Shown piece by piece: positions 7,649 through 16,532 of a DNA stretch of 48,161 nucleotides. The notes under the pieces were generated by a model. That model was not told the origin of the DNA. It saw only the letters and a program-made list of their open reading frames with translations, and did not search any database. Each line of letters begins with the position of its first letter. Position 1 is the first letter of the stretch. The position numbers and the translations under genes are program-made. The stretch lies in assembly GCA_015231915.1 (NCBI GenBank), contig JADGAR010000026.1:1-48161 (forward strand). Direction: 5' to 3'. This DNA is from Magnetococcales bacterium (GTDB lineage: Bacteria; Pseudomonadota; Magnetococcia; Magnetococcales; Magnetaquicoccaceae).

Positions 7649-7809
7649 TCCGGGCAAAACGGGCCATGGCATCCCCCGGTTTCGGCAACCCCTTGCGATT
7701 CCGGCCTTTTTGTTCGAACGGGCATTCTGGCCTGCTTCTTGTAGTATATAAAGCCAAGCAGGAGGGAAAAACAAGCCCGGATACCAGTAACCCTCAACCC
7801 GCGAGACTG

Positions 7810-8496
7810 ATGAAAATGCCCAATCAATCTTTCCTGTTGTTCGGAAAGAGCATGAATCTGGACAAGCAGATCGAAGAATTTCTGAATCTGTTGTCCGAGG
7901 CCAATATCATTTTTCGGGGCGGGATCGGGTTTTACCTGGAAGAGGGGTCGGCTGGGGTGCGTTTTCAGGCCCGTTTGCAGCTTTCCCTGCATCACGAACG
8001 GGAGATGGATGCCTTGAGCCGCTTTGTCGAGGCCCAGTTGCGCACCCAGTTGATCGTTCCCGACCTGCGTGGCGACGTGCTGCAATTGCTGGAACAACTC
8101 AGCCGTCTGCAAAGAATTCTGGTGCGCAACCTGGACGATGTCAACGTGGAGGCCCCGCTCTTTCCGGCCCCGCTCCACGCGCGTCTGAACGAATTGTCCC
8201 ATGCGGTCTCCCTGGCTGTGGAAACCTGCGTGGAAGCGGGACGGGTCTATTTCAACGAGACCGAAAAGGTGGGCGAATACTTGAGCAAGGTGGCCTTCTA
8301 CGAAAAGGATGCCGACAAACTCACCACTGTCCTGGTCAAGGAGATCTTCGCTTCCGATCTCCCCCTGGACAGAAAGATGCACCTGCGCCGCTTCGCGGAA
8401 AAAGTGGATGAACCCGCCAACAAGGCGGAAGAGATCGCGGCATGGCTGGCCATCGTTTGTATGCGATATGCCCCCATGCAATCGGTAATGAATTGA
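7810..8496 (+). CDS. DUF47/PhoU-like protein, divergent member
   Basis: 228 residues, all helical in appearance, resembling the DUF47 (TIGR00153, PhoU-like) proteins that accompany PiT phosphate transporters. It is the most divergent of the five such genes in this window: it lacks the KRREIYRHL and VLHxIVVQ endings of the others but keeps the long paired helices and FYEKDADKLTTVLVKEIF. It probably acts in the cytoplasm on a phosphate transporter or its control. The start is uncertain. The ATG at 7810 has no strong binding site; an AGGAGGG lies 45 bases earlier, and an ATG at 7852 is possible. It is followed 61 bases later by another DUF47 gene. Confidence 0.65.
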   Translation: MKMPNQSFLLFGKSMNLDKQIEEFLNLLSEANIIFRGGIGFYLEEGSAGVRFQARLQLSLHHEREMDALSRFVEAQLRTQLIVPDLRGDVLQLLEQLSRLQRILVRNLDDVNVEAPLFPAPLHARLNELSHAVSLAVETCVEAGRVYFNETEKVGEYLSKVAFYEKDADKLTTVLVKEIFASDLPLDRKMHLRRFAEKVDEPANKAEEIAAWLAIVCMRYAPMQSVMN

Positions 8497-8549
8497 ACAC
8501 AAAAAAACAACACAACAAAACAACAAACATCACATCACACACAAGAGGA
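8497..8549 (+). other. C/A-only leader ahead of a DUF47 gene
   Basis: The stretch between the two DUF47 genes is almost entirely A and C until the GAGGAG binding site, with very few G or T. Such RNA cannot fold on itself and would leave the start highly accessible, so strong translation is likely. Confidence 0.5.
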
Positions 8550-8557
8550 GAAAAAAA

Positions 8558-9253
8558 ATGGGCGGTTCCAGCACGACTTTTTCGAAATTGACCAATCGCG
8601 TTTTCCCCCGCATGCCGAATTTTTATGGCCTGATCCTGGAGCAGTGTGACCTGGCCAACCAGGCCGCCGCCCTGCTGGAAGAGTATGTCCAAACCGGCAA
8701 CAAATCCCGCGCCGACCAGATCCTCAAGCTGGAGCAGGATGCCGAGACGATGCGCCAGCGCAACCTGGATGTCCTCAAGAATGCCTTCGCCACCCCCATG
8801 GACCGGGAGGACATCTATCGCGCCTACACCACCGTGGACTGCATCATCAGCTATGCCCACAACATCGTCTCCGAGATGGAGACCCTGAACATCAAGACCG
8901 ACCAGTACATCACGGAGATGGTGGCCACCCTGCGCAACTCCGTGGAAACCCTGGGCGCCGGCTACAAGAAGCTTTCCAGCTCTCCCGCCGACTCGGACAA
9001 GGATGCCCAACTCGTCGGTGCCGCCCGCAAGAAGATCGAAAAATCCTATCGCGCCGCCATCGCCAGGCTTTACCAGGGGGACGCCTATGTCCAGAAGATG
9101 CAGCAGAAGCAGTCCGGCGCGGAAGCCGAGGCCATGAGCTATGTCCTGGATATCTTCAAGCGCCGCGAGATCTATCGCCACCTCTTCGATGCCGCCATCG
9201 ACATGGGCAGCGCCGGCAAGGTCCTGCATGACATTGTGGTGCAGGTCGCCTGA
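8558..9253 (+). CDS. DUF47/PhoU-like protein, partner of PiT
   Basis: 231 residues. Family features are the N-terminal FPRMPNFYGLILEQCDLANQ, the centre ATPMDREDIYRAYTTVDCII, where an Asp-Arg-Glu-Asp acidic set may bind metal, and the ending FKRREIYRHLF plus VLHDIVVQV. DUF47 proteins are PhoU relatives, usually encoded with PiT and thought to adjust its activity. GAGGAG eight bases before the ATG sets the start. The PiT gene starts 55 bases downstream, so the two are co-transcribed. It is paralogous to the genes at 15087, 19850 and 22001. Confidence 0.85.
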   Translation: MGGSSTTFSKLTNRVFPRMPNFYGLILEQCDLANQAAALLEEYVQTGNKSRADQILKLEQDAETMRQRNLDVLKNAFATPMDREDIYRAYTTVDCIISYAHNIVSEMETLNIKTDQYITEMVATLRNSVETLGAGYKKLSSSPADSDKDAQLVGAARKKIEKSYRAAIARLYQGDAYVQKMQQKQSGAEAEAMSYVLDIFKRREIYRHLFDAAIDMGSAGKVLHDIVVQVA

Positions 9254-9308
9254 TCCCTGACCTCAAAACCCATCAACCGGCCTTTCGCCCATAGAGATAG
9301 GGAATCAA

Positions 9309-10352
9309 ATGGACGCATCGACTATTCATCTTTTGATGTGGACGACTATTGTTGTCGTTCTGATCTTTGACTACACCAATGGCTTTCATGACGCCTCCAA
9401 CATCATCGGCAGCATCATCGCCTCCCGCGCCATGACCCCGATCCAATCGGTGGTCGTGGTCGCCGTCTTCGAAATGCTCGGCCCCTTCCTGGCCGGGACC
9501 GCCGTGGCCAACACCATCGGCAAATTCATCACCATCAACGACCTGCCGGCCAACATCTCCATCGTGGTCCTGTTGTGGGGGATCTTCGGGGCCATCTTCT
9601 GGAACCTCCTCACCTGGTGGTTCGGCCTGCCCTCCTCCTCGTCGCACGCCCTGGTGGGCGGTTTGCTGGGGGCCGTGATCATGGCCGCCGGGGCCGACCA
9701 TGTGCTCTGGGGCTTCAAGGAGTTCAGCGCAACCGGCAAAATGACCGGTGTGAACAAGGTGATCCTCTCCTTGATCATCTCCCCGGTCCTGGGCTTCCTG
9801 GTCGGCTATATCTTCAACAATCTGCTCAGCTTCCTTCTGACCCCCTGCACCCCCAAGGCCAACAACTGGCTGAAGCGGTTCCAATACCTCAGCGCCGCCT
9901 CCCTGGCCTTCTCCCACGGCTCCAATGACGCCCAGAAGAGCATGGGTATCGTCACCCTCTGCCTGGTGCTGGGTGGCGTCCTTCCCAAGTTCGATGTCCC
10001 GTTCTGGGTGATCTTCGCCTGCGCCTTCTGCATCACCCTGGGGATCCTCTCCGGTGGTTGGCGCATCGTGCGCACCGTCGGCTTCGGCATCTACAAGGTG
10101 CGTCCGCAACACGCCTTCTCCGCGCAGCTCACCGCCGGCTCGCTGATCTTCGGCGCCGCCATCTGGGGCGCCCCGGTCTCCACCACCCATATCGCCAGCT
10201 CGGCCATCATGGGTGTCGGCACCTCCGAAAAGCCCAAGGCAGTGCGTTGGGCCAAGGCCTCGGAGATCGTTTCCACCTGGGTGATCACCATTCCCGGCTC
10301 CGGTCTGGTCTCCGCAATGACCTACTGGGTGTTCGCCAAGATCGCCTATTGA
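9309..10352 (+). CDS. pit: PiT-family inorganic phosphate transporter
   Basis: 347 residues, about ten membrane segments. The family's two inverted signature repeats are visible: GFHDASNIIGSIIASRAMTP near the N-terminus and FSHGSNDAQKSMGIVTL in the second half. Serine-rich loops LPSSSSHALVGG and APVSTTHIASSAIMGVG also occur in both halves. PiT carriers take up phosphate with protons or sodium in the inner membrane. It is preceded by a DUF47 gene and followed by a strong terminator at 10367, so the transcript ends here. It is closely similar to the second PiT gene at 20906, indicating duplication. Confidence 0.92.
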   Translation: MDASTIHLLMWTTIVVVLIFDYTNGFHDASNIIGSIIASRAMTPIQSVVVVAVFEMLGPFLAGTAVANTIGKFITINDLPANISIVVLLWGIFGAIFWNLLTWWFGLPSSSSHALVGGLLGAVIMAAGADHVLWGFKEFSATGKMTGVNKVILSLIISPVLGFLVGYIFNNLLSFLLTPCTPKANNWLKRFQYLSAASLAFSHGSNDAQKSMGIVTLCLVLGGVLPKFDVPFWVIFACAFCITLGILSGGWRIVRTVGFGIYKVRPQHAFSAQLTAGSLIFGAAIWGAPVSTTHIASSAIMGVGTSEKPKAVRWAKASEIVSTWVITIPGSGLVSAMTYWVFAKIAY

Positions 10353-10366
10353 TCCCGCGTGTTGTT

Positions 10367-10398
10367 CCGGTGGAGGTTCGCCTCCACCGGCTTTTTTT
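10367..10398 (+). terminator. Rho-independent terminator after PiT
   Basis: Perfect 10-bp stem (10367-10376 with 10381-10390) closed by a TTCG loop and followed by seven T. It ends the DUF47-PiT transcript and means ppk2 has its own promoter. Confidence 0.93.
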
Positions 10399-10527
10399 AA
10401 TGAATTGGATGGGGTTGCATCGCCCCACAGCATGCAAGATAATTGCAAATCATACGAAGCTCGAAGCGGGCGCGGATTGGAAACCTGTTGCAGCCTGCTT
10501 CTTTCACCATAACCCGACAGTTCTTTC

Positions 10528-11382
10528 ATGAGGCATGACATGACCAACAGGGATCACCACCCGATACGCAACCAGCCGGTCGTCCTGGGGACCGGAAGCA
10601 TGCAGGCGCAACGCTCCGCACCGCCGAAGGTGAAAAAGATCTCCGAGGCGAAATACCTGGAAATCATCAGCCCGCTCCATATCGAACTGGTCAAGATGCA
10701 AAACTGGGTCAAGGAGAACGGACTCAGGATCATCGCCCTGTTCGAGGGCCGCGATGCCTCCGGCAAAGGTGGGACCATCAAGCGGTTCATCGAACACCTG
10801 AATCCTCGCGGTTGTCACGTGGTCGCCCTGGACAAGCCCACCGATCGGGAACGCGGCCAGTGGTACTTCCAGCGCTATGTGGAGCATCTCCCCTCGGCGG
10901 GCGAAATTCGCATGTTCGACCGCAGCTGGTACAATCGCGCCGGGGTGGAACGGGTGATGGGGTTCTGCACCAAGGATCAGGTGCGCGATTTTTTGCGTAC
11001 CGTGCCGGAATTCGAGCGGATGCTGGTCGCCTCCGGGATCATCATCTTCAAATTCTATTTTTCGGTGAGCAAGGAGGAGCAACTGCGCCGCTTCACCAGT
11101 CGCCAGGACGATCCCCTCAAGCACTGGAAACTCTCCCCGGTGGACAAGGAGTCCCAGGACAAGTGGGACGATTACACCCGTGCCAAGGAGGACATGTTCT
11201 TCTACTCCTCCACCCCGCACTGTCCGTGGACCATCATCAAGTCCAACGACAAGAAACTGGCGCGCATCAACAGCATCAAGTACTTCTTGAGCCGGCTCCC
11301 CTATACGGGGAAGGACGAAGCGTTGCTGGATTACGACAAGCGCATCGTGCGCACGGTCTTCGAGGAGATCGGTATCGATTGA
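10528..11382 (+). CDS. ppk2: Polyphosphate kinase 2
   Basis: 284 residues. Walker A FEGRDASGKGG at 72-82 and the second family motif FDRSWYNRAGVERVMGF from 130 identify PPK2. The lid region KPTDRERGQWYFQRY is also typical. The enzyme moves phosphate between polyphosphate and nucleotides; the sequence looks like the single-domain class that favours making NTP from NDP, but the class is not certain from reading alone. The start is either the ATG at 10528 or the ATG at 10540, with AGG nearer to the second. It is convergent with the NtrC-type regulator, 13 bases apart. Its place beside PiT and DUF47 genes ties phosphate uptake to storage as polyphosphate. Confidence 0.9.
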   Translation: MRHDMTNRDHHPIRNQPVVLGTGSMQAQRSAPPKVKKISEAKYLEIISPLHIELVKMQNWVKENGLRIIALFEGRDASGKGGTIKRFIEHLNPRGCHVVALDKPTDRERGQWYFQRYVEHLPSAGEIRMFDRSWYNRAGVERVMGFCTKDQVRDFLRTVPEFERMLVASGIIIFKFYFSVSKEEQLRRFTSRQDDPLKHWKLSPVDKESQDKWDDYTRAKEDMFFYSSTPHCPWTIIKSNDKKLARINSIKYFLSRLPYTGKDEALLDYDKRIVRTVFEEIGID

Positions 11383-11395
11383 TCCTGGATGCGGG

Positions 11396-12829
11396 TCACG
11401 GTTTGCCGCGCATGTTGACGATGCGCCGGTTCAGGGATTGACGGGTGATCCCCAGCAGCGTGGCGGCGATCCCCTGATTGTTGTTGGCGCGCCGCATCGC
11501 CTCGAGCACGATGGCGTCCACCCCTTCCTTGAGCGTGGGAAAGGGGCCGGCGGAAAAGAGCATGGCTGGGGATTGGCCGTTGGCACTCTTTTCCGCCGGC
11601 GGTTCGCCACCGGGCTTGCTGTTGGCGCGGATGGCCTGGTGAAAACTGTCCATGGCCAGGGTCGGTCCTCCCGGATGTCGCGCCACGGCATCGAACACCA
11701 GGGCGCGCAACTCCCGGACATTGCCGGGAAAATGATAGGCCGCAAGCAGGCTCAGCAGTTGAGGCGGGGTGTTGGGCGGCACCTTGTTCATGGCCTTGGC
11801 CGCCTCCTGGGTGAAAAATCCCAAAAGTAACGGAATATCCTCGCTGCGTTCCCGCAGGGGGGGGATGTCGATGCGGTGGGAGGTGAGCCGGTAAAAGAGA
11901 TCCTGGCGGAACTCCCCGGTGGTGATCATCTTGCGCAGATCGCAGTTGGTGGCCGCCACGATGCGGGCGCTGCTGAGTTTGGGCACGTCGGAACCCAGCG
12001 GATAGTAGCTCTGCTCCTGCAACAGACGCAACAGCTTCACCTGGGAGGCAGGCTTGAGATCGCCGATTTCGTCCAGGAAGAGCGTGCCGCCCGCTGCCCT
12101 GGCCACCAGGCCGTCGCGGTTGGCGTCGGCCCCGGAAAAGGCCCCCTTGCGGTGGCCGAACAGGGTGTCGGAAAACAGGGTATCGTCCAGGCCCGCCGCG
12201 TTGAGGGAGACGAACTCCCCGGAGCGGCTGCTGACACGATGCACCGACTCGGCCAGAAGCCCCTTGCCCACGCCGGTTTCTCCGGTGATCAGGATGGTCT
12301 CGCCGCTGCCGGCCACTGCCTCGATGTACTGAAAGATCCCTTTGATCTGGCTGGAATTGGTCAGAAAACGGCTGAACGCTTCCTGGTGGTTCAGTCCGCC
12401 ATGAATGAGATAACTTTTGAGGGCATGCACCTCGTGGCGCAGCAGGTAGGTGTCCACCGCGCGTCGCACGCTGGTGACGAAGCGGGTCTTTTCGATGGGT
12501 TTCACCAGATAGTCGAAGGCGCCCTCCCGCATGCAGACCACTGCGGTTTCCACCTCCTGGGAGGCGGTGGCCACGATCACCGGGACCTCCGGAAAGTGGC
12601 GGATGATCTCCGGCAGCAGTTCGAGGCCGGAGAGGTTGGGCATGAAGAGGTCGAGGATGACGGTCATCGGTTTCTGCCGCAGCATCATGGGCATCAGTTC
12701 GCGGCTGTCTTGCACCGTGACCACGTCCTTGATCCCGGAGCTGCGCAAAAACAGGCTCAGGCTGTTGAGGACGTGCTCCTCGTCATCGACGAGAAACACC
12801 GGCTGCGTGGACTGACTGCCCTCGTTCAT
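11396..12829 (-). CDS. NtrC-family sigma-54 response regulator
   Basis: 477 residues with three parts: a receiver domain (phosphate acceptor Asp60 in VILDLFMPN, Lys110 in LVKP), an AAA+ domain (Walker A GETGVGKG 183-190, Walker B TLFLDEIGD at 249) and a C-terminal Fis-type helix-turn-helix (NNNQGIAATLLGITRQSLNRR). The sigma-54 contact loop is GAFSGA at 229-234 in place of the usual GAFTGA. It should activate sigma-54 promoters when phosphorylated by the kinase encoded just upstream, whose stop it overlaps by four bases (ATGA). No sigma-54 promoter was found in the nearby gaps. The target is unknown; location suggests phosphate genes. Confidence 0.9.
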   Translation of the reverse strand: MNEGSQSTQPVFLVDDEEHVLNSLSLFLRSSGIKDVVTVQDSRELMPMMLRQKPMTVILDLFMPNLSGLELLPEIIRHFPEVPVIVATASQEVETAVVCMREGAFDYLVKPIEKTRFVTSVRRAVDTYLLRHEVHALKSYLIHGGLNHQEAFSRFLTNSSQIKGIFQYIEAVAGSGETILITGETGVGKGLLAESVHRVSSRSGEFVSLNAAGLDDTLFSDTLFGHRKGAFSGADANRDGLVARAAGGTLFLDEIGDLKPASQVKLLRLLQEQSYYPLGSDVPKLSSARIVAATNCDLRKMITTGEFRQDLFYRLTSHRIDIPPLRERSEDIPLLLGFFTQEAAKAMNKVPPNTPPQLLSLLAAYHFPGNVRELRALVFDAVARHPGGPTLAMDSFHQAIRANSKPGGEPPAEKSANGQSPAMLFSAGPFPTLKEGVDAIVLEAMRRANNNQGIAATLLGITRQSLNRRIVNMRGKP

Positions 12830-15027
12830 GCTGGGGACTCCTGACAGGGGATGTAAACGAATACCGTCGTGCCGATGTTGGGCTGGGACTCGAAACGCAG
12901 GCGACCGCCGTGGTTTTTGATGATCGACGAGGAGATCGACAGGCCCAGGCCGGTTCCGCCCTGTTCCAGGCGCGTGGTGAAGAAGGGTTCGGTGATTTTT
13001 TCCAGGATGGCCGGCGGGATGCCGATCCCCTCGTCGCGGATGATGAGGATCACCTCGCGTGAGGCGTCGTCCACCGTGGCTTCGAGCTGTACCCCTCGTT
13101 CGCGGTCGGGCAGGGCTTGCAGGGCGTTGAACAGGATGTTGATCAGCACCTGCTCGAGTTGCTGGGCGTTGCCCGTCACCATGGGCAGGTGAGGGGGCAG
13201 GAGCGTTCGGAAGCGTTCGGTGTGTTTCTGGATGGTGTTGTTGAGCAAAAGCAGCGTCCCCTGGATGGTGCGCAACAGATCCACCGGCTGGTTGACGAGG
13301 CCTGCCTCATTGCGTGCCAGGTGTTTCAACAATTCCACGATTTTTTTGATGCGGTTGGTATTGTCGATGATCCAGCCGATGGTCTGGGGGAGCTTGTCGC
13401 GCATCTCCTCGTAGGGGAGGCCGGCAATGGCGAAATCGCCGTTTTCCTGGTAGTAGGCCTCCAGAATGGAGCGGATGGTCGGCCAGGCGTCCTGGAGCAG
13501 GTTGGCGTTGTAGTAGATGGAGTTGTTGGGGTTGTTGATCTCGTGGGCCACCCCTGCGGCCATCAGTCCCAGGGAGGCCAGGCGGGCGTTCTTGCTGGCC
13601 TGCTCTTCGAGCATCTTGTTTTCCGAGATGTCGGTGGCCACCACCATGGCGTTGACGATGCGCTGCTCCTCCTGGAGCGGCACCACGCGGATCTCCCACC
13701 AGCTGTTTTCCGGGGATCGGTAGTGGAAATGATTGATCTCGTGGCTGTTGAAGGCCCGCTCCAGGGTGTGGAGATAGAGGTTGCGGAATTCGTTGTTTGG
13801 GCCGGTGAGCCGTTCGGTCGGGTCGTTTTCCTGCTCGGTGGAGGGGCGGTTGACCATGAGGGAGTGGCCCTGGCGGTCCACCAGACGGATGATGTCCGGG
13901 GATTGCTGGAACAAGGCGCTCAGCAGCCGTTCGGATTTTTGCAACTGGTCGGCCATGCTGGTGCGGATTGCAAGATCACGCCGGATGCGGGTCAGGTAGT
14001 AGAGGAGCCAGCCGGTGAGGGTTAAGCCGGTCAGCAGGGTGATCCAGTGGCCGAAGGTGAACCACTCGGCGGTGCGGAAATGGTCGGTCTGGGCGCAGGT
14101 GACCGACCAGGAACGGTTGCCGAGCCGGGTTTTGGTGGTGGATTTGCTGTCCGGTCCCCCCATCCAGAGTTGCCATTCCAGCGGGTCGTGAAACCGGAAA
14201 TGGGCGGGGGAGATGCGCGATGCGTAGAAGTTGAGGAAACGTTCCTCCTCCGGCGCGCTGTCGTCGAGGATCATGCACTCCACGCCGCGCGGTTCCAGCA
14301 TGGCGATGGCATGTTGGGCCAGGTTGGAGAACTGGAAGAAGCCGATGATGAAGCCGGCCAGGTTGGCGTGCCTTTCCAGGATCGAGGCGTGCGGTGCATC
14401 GGCACGATAGACCGGATGGATGGCCAGAAAGCCGAAGCGTGGCGGGGAGGTGTTCTCGATGAGGATGCGTCCGCTGATGGTCAGTCGGCCCGTATCCCTG
14501 GCCTCGTTGAGGGTGTGCGCGAGTTTGGGGTTGGCCAGGTAGTCGTCGCCGAGGCGGGCGAGGGGGCTGGTGGCGGGTTCCATGAGGGTGATGATGGCCC
14601 TTTCCCGGTCGCCATCCTTGAGGAGCGGGACCCATTGCAGGTTTTCGATCCCCATCTGGCGTGAGCGGATGAGGGTGGCGAATTGGTAAAACACCTCGGG
14701 ATTGACCGGCTGGGAGGACTGGTAGAGGTCGTTCATCTCGTAGACCGCGCCCATGGCGATTTCCAATCCCTTGAGGACCGCCTTCTGGCGGTTTTGTGCC
14801 ACCCATTCGAACTCCTGGCGGAGGTGATGGGTGATTTGCAGGCGTACGCTGTGGAAGGTCAACAGGGAAAAGAGGATCCCGCCAACGGCCACCAACAGCA
14901 GCATGCCGTTTTTCTGGAAGAAGGACCATACCGGGTGATGTCGCGTCGTGAACTTGTGCATGGGATCGATCGTGAGGTTCTCCTGGGGTACGGAGGATGA
15001 TTTTAACATCCTCTCGATTTTCATCAA
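12826..15027 (-). CDS. Membrane sensor histidine kinase with CHASE-like and PAS domains
   Basis: 733 residues. Order: a membrane span near 37-60, a periplasmic CHASE-like sensor region (about 65-330, with MGIENLQWVPLL), a second span (about 330-350), a PAS domain (about 370-480), HisKA with phosphate-accepting His495 in GVAHEINNPNNS, and an ATPase domain with DEGIGIP and GGTGLGLSIS. CHASE domains sense small outside ligands. It passes phosphate to the NtrC-type regulator that follows with a four-base overlap. The start is uncertain between the Met codons at 15027, 15024 and a later one near 14961. It is divergent from a DUF47 gene at 15087, about 60 bases away. Confidence 0.88.
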   Translation of the reverse strand: MMKIERMLKSSSVPQENLTIDPMHKFTTRHHPVWSFFQKNGMLLLVAVGGILFSLLTFHSVRLQITHHLRQEFEWVAQNRQKAVLKGLEIAMGAVYEMNDLYQSSQPVNPEVFYQFATLIRSRQMGIENLQWVPLLKDGDRERAIITLMEPATSPLARLGDDYLANPKLAHTLNEARDTGRLTISGRILIENTSPPRFGFLAIHPVYRADAPHASILERHANLAGFIIGFFQFSNLAQHAIAMLEPRGVECMILDDSAPEEERFLNFYASRISPAHFRFHDPLEWQLWMGGPDSKSTTKTRLGNRSWSVTCAQTDHFRTAEWFTFGHWITLLTGLTLTGWLLYYLTRIRRDLAIRTSMADQLQKSERLLSALFQQSPDIIRLVDRQGHSLMVNRPSTEQENDPTERLTGPNNEFRNLYLHTLERAFNSHEINHFHYRSPENSWWEIRVVPLQEEQRIVNAMVVATDISENKMLEEQASKNARLASLGLMAAGVAHEINNPNNSIYYNANLLQDAWPTIRSILEAYYQENGDFAIAGLPYEEMRDKLPQTIGWIIDNTNRIKKIVELLKHLARNEAGLVNQPVDLLRTIQGTLLLLNNTIQKHTERFRTLLPPHLPMVTGNAQQLEQVLINILFNALQALPDRERGVQLEATVDDASREVILIIRDEGIGIPPAILEKITEPFFTTRLEQGGTGLGLSISSSIIKNHGGRLRFESQPNIGTTVFVYIPCQESPA

Positions 15028-15086
15028 GGCGCGAGATGCGTCCTGATCACCATTCCATTCGATTGACCGGACGAGGAGAGAGCGAA

Positions 15087-15779
15087 ATGAGTACCCAAGC
15101 GAGTATTGGCAAGATGTTGGACCAGGTGTTGCCCCCCATTCCCCCCTTTTTCGCGATGATGGTCGATCAGGCGGATATCCTGGTCGCGGGATTTGCGCGG
15201 GCGGCGGACTTTTTCGCGGAGGCCGGGGCCATTCCGATTGCGGATGTGGTGGCCATCGAGGAGCAGGGCAAGGGTCTGCGCAAGCGGCATCTGGACAGGC
15301 TGTATCAATCCTATTCCACGCCTGTGGATCGCACGGAACTGCTGGAGGCGATCAATACCCTGGAGGCGCCCTTGGGTTCGTTGCGTCTGCTGCTGGAGGA
15401 GATGGATGCGCTGGGCATCGGTTCGGATCCGTTTCTTGTGGAGATGGCGGTGGTGTTGCGGGAGTCTGCCGGGGCGCTGCGGCGCGGTTATGCCAAGCTG
15501 GCCGACACCCCGTCCCTGGCCGACCCGGACGCCGAGACCGGGATGAGCTGCCTGGCGAGCGTGGATCAGGTCTGCCGCAAGGCGCTGGGTTCGTTGTACA
15601 CCATCGACGAGATGACCCTCCGGTTGCAGGCACAGGCGGGCGAGGAGCGGATCAGCGCCTATCGTCAACTGGTGGATCTGCTCAAGAAGCGTGAGATCTA
15701 CCAGCATTTCCGGTCCATCGCGGGGGAGATGCACGCAGCGGCCTCCGTGCTGCACACCATCGTGGTGCAGATCGGCTGA
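15087..15779 (+). CDS. DUF47/PhoU-like protein
   Basis: 230 residues with a PhoU-like helical pattern. Shared paralogue motifs are GKMLDQVLPPIPPFF at the N-terminus, STPVDRTELLEAINTLE in the middle, RESAGALRRGYAKLADTP, and the ending LLKKREIYQHF and SVLHTIVVQIG. It is nearest to the gene at 19850, with the same length and the same GKMLDQVLPP start. GAGGAGAG seven bases upstream supports the ATG at 15087. No PiT gene adjoins it. It is divergent from the sensor kinase and ends in a strong hairpin, so it forms a single-gene unit. Confidence 0.85.
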   Translation: MSTQASIGKMLDQVLPPIPPFFAMMVDQADILVAGFARAADFFAEAGAIPIADVVAIEEQGKGLRKRHLDRLYQSYSTPVDRTELLEAINTLEAPLGSLRLLLEEMDALGIGSDPFLVEMAVVLRESAGALRRGYAKLADTPSLADPDAETGMSCLASVDQVCRKALGSLYTIDEMTLRLQAQAGEERISAYRQLVDLLKKREIYQHFRSIAGEMHAAASVLHTIVVQIG

Positions 15780-15802
15780 CCATGTAATCAAACCGGACCG
15801 GT

Positions 15803-15839
15803 CGCCGCCGTTTCGCGCATTTTGGGCGAAGCGGCGGCG
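15803..15839. terminator. Hairpin between convergent genes
   Basis: A 14-bp stem with one G-T pair (15803-15816 with 15826-15839) and a nine-base loop, ACC/GGT flanks, no long T run. It lies between a plus gene ending at 15779 and a minus gene ending at 15852 and may serve both. Confidence 0.65.
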
Positions 15840-15851
15840 GTTCCGGTTGGT

Positions 15852-16220
15852 TCAGTCGTATTTGGCAGTCGTCTTGTCGCTGCTTCTGTTGTAGAAGATG
15901 GTGATCTTGGAGACCGAGCAGAGGTCTATGTCGTGCCAGACTGCGGAGGAGTCGTCATCCGTGTAGACCACTTTCAGGTCCCAGGTGCAGGTGGTCGTGC
16001 CACGGGAAAAGTGGATCGGCACCGTTTCGCCATCCGCCATGGTTTCCCGACCGAGGACATCATCTTCCCAATCCTCGGAATGGGAAGGGGAAACGAAGAC
16101 CTTGTCGAGGGTATAACCGGTTTTGTTGACCAGGGTGAAGTCCTGGTTGGCTCCGGCCAACGAGGTGCCGGCCAGCAGGGTGTTGGCAAGCAGGGCGCCG
16201 ATGACTGCAATACGTTTCAT
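15852..16220 (-). CDS. Small secreted protein of unknown function
   Basis: 122 residues with a clear signal peptide (MKRIAVIGALLANTLLAGTSLAGA). The mature part has NQDFTLVNKTGYTLDKVFVSPS, DVLGRE and a WDLKVVY strand, a pattern I have seen in small periplasmic proteins sometimes misnamed argininosuccinate lyase in annotations; it has no resemblance to that enzyme. Two cysteines (in TCTWDL and DLCSVS) could form a disulfide. It lies 42 bases after another small secreted protein whose signal peptide starts with the same MKRIA, so they are probably in one operon. Confidence 0.75.
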   Translation of the reverse strand: MKRIAVIGALLANTLLAGTSLAGANQDFTLVNKTGYTLDKVFVSPSHSEDWEDDVLGRETMADGETVPIHFSRGTTTCTWDLKVVYTDDDSSAVWHDIDLCSVSKITIFYNRSSDKTTAKYD

Positions 16221-16262
16221 GGTGTGTTTCTTCCTGATGGTGCGGGAATTTGCGACCTGGCC

Positions 16263-16532
16263 TTACTTCCAACCGGCCTCTTTTTCGCACTCAGCCATCT
16301 CCCTGGGGTGGGATTGTTCCCAGGCGGTGATGGACAAGGTTTCGTTGTCGGACATTTTGTTGTTCATGCAGGTGCAATAGATGGCCACGGTGGCTGCCGA
16401 TTGGCCTTCCCGTTTGTTGTCTTTGATGCACTTTTGCACCCAGGCGACATCATCCGCGCCGGCCTGCACCGTACCCGCCGTAAAAACCATTCCCAAGCCA
16501 AGAACGCCTGCCAGCATTGCAATACGCTTCAT
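16263..16532 (-). CDS. Small cysteine-containing secreted protein
   Basis: 89 residues. Signal peptide MKRIAMLAGVLGLGMVFTAGTVQAGA is followed by a short helical mature part with four cysteines: QKCIKDN, YCTCMNNKM and AECEKEAGW. The CxC pair could bind metal or form disulfides. AGGAGGG before the ATG at 16532 gives a firm start. I do not know the family. It is the first gene of a likely two-gene minus-strand unit, read out of the large AT-rich gap before phoB. Confidence 0.75.
   Translation of the reverse strand: MKRIAMLAGVLGLGMVFTAGTVQAGADDVAWVQKCIKDNKREGQSAATVAIYCTCMNNKMSDNETLSITAWEQSHPREMAECEKEAGWK

Larger units (their letters stand above)
7395..7809. other. Intergenic control region, AT-rich in its first half
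   Basis: About 415 bases with no convincing gene. It holds an AT-rich tract at 7488-7540, three perfect copies of GCATTTTGCTGCA and, near the right end, TATATA at 7745-7750 and AGGAGGG at 7760-7766. The DUF47 gene that follows probably takes its promoter from here. No clear Pho box (paired CTGTCA 11 bases apart) was found. Confidence 0.6.

Noticed and set aside
10501-10530. Pho box before ppk2 (CTTTCAC and CTTTCAT 22 bases apart)
   Set aside because: The middle 11-base unit does not match and the second half overlaps the start codon. Too weak to report as a site.
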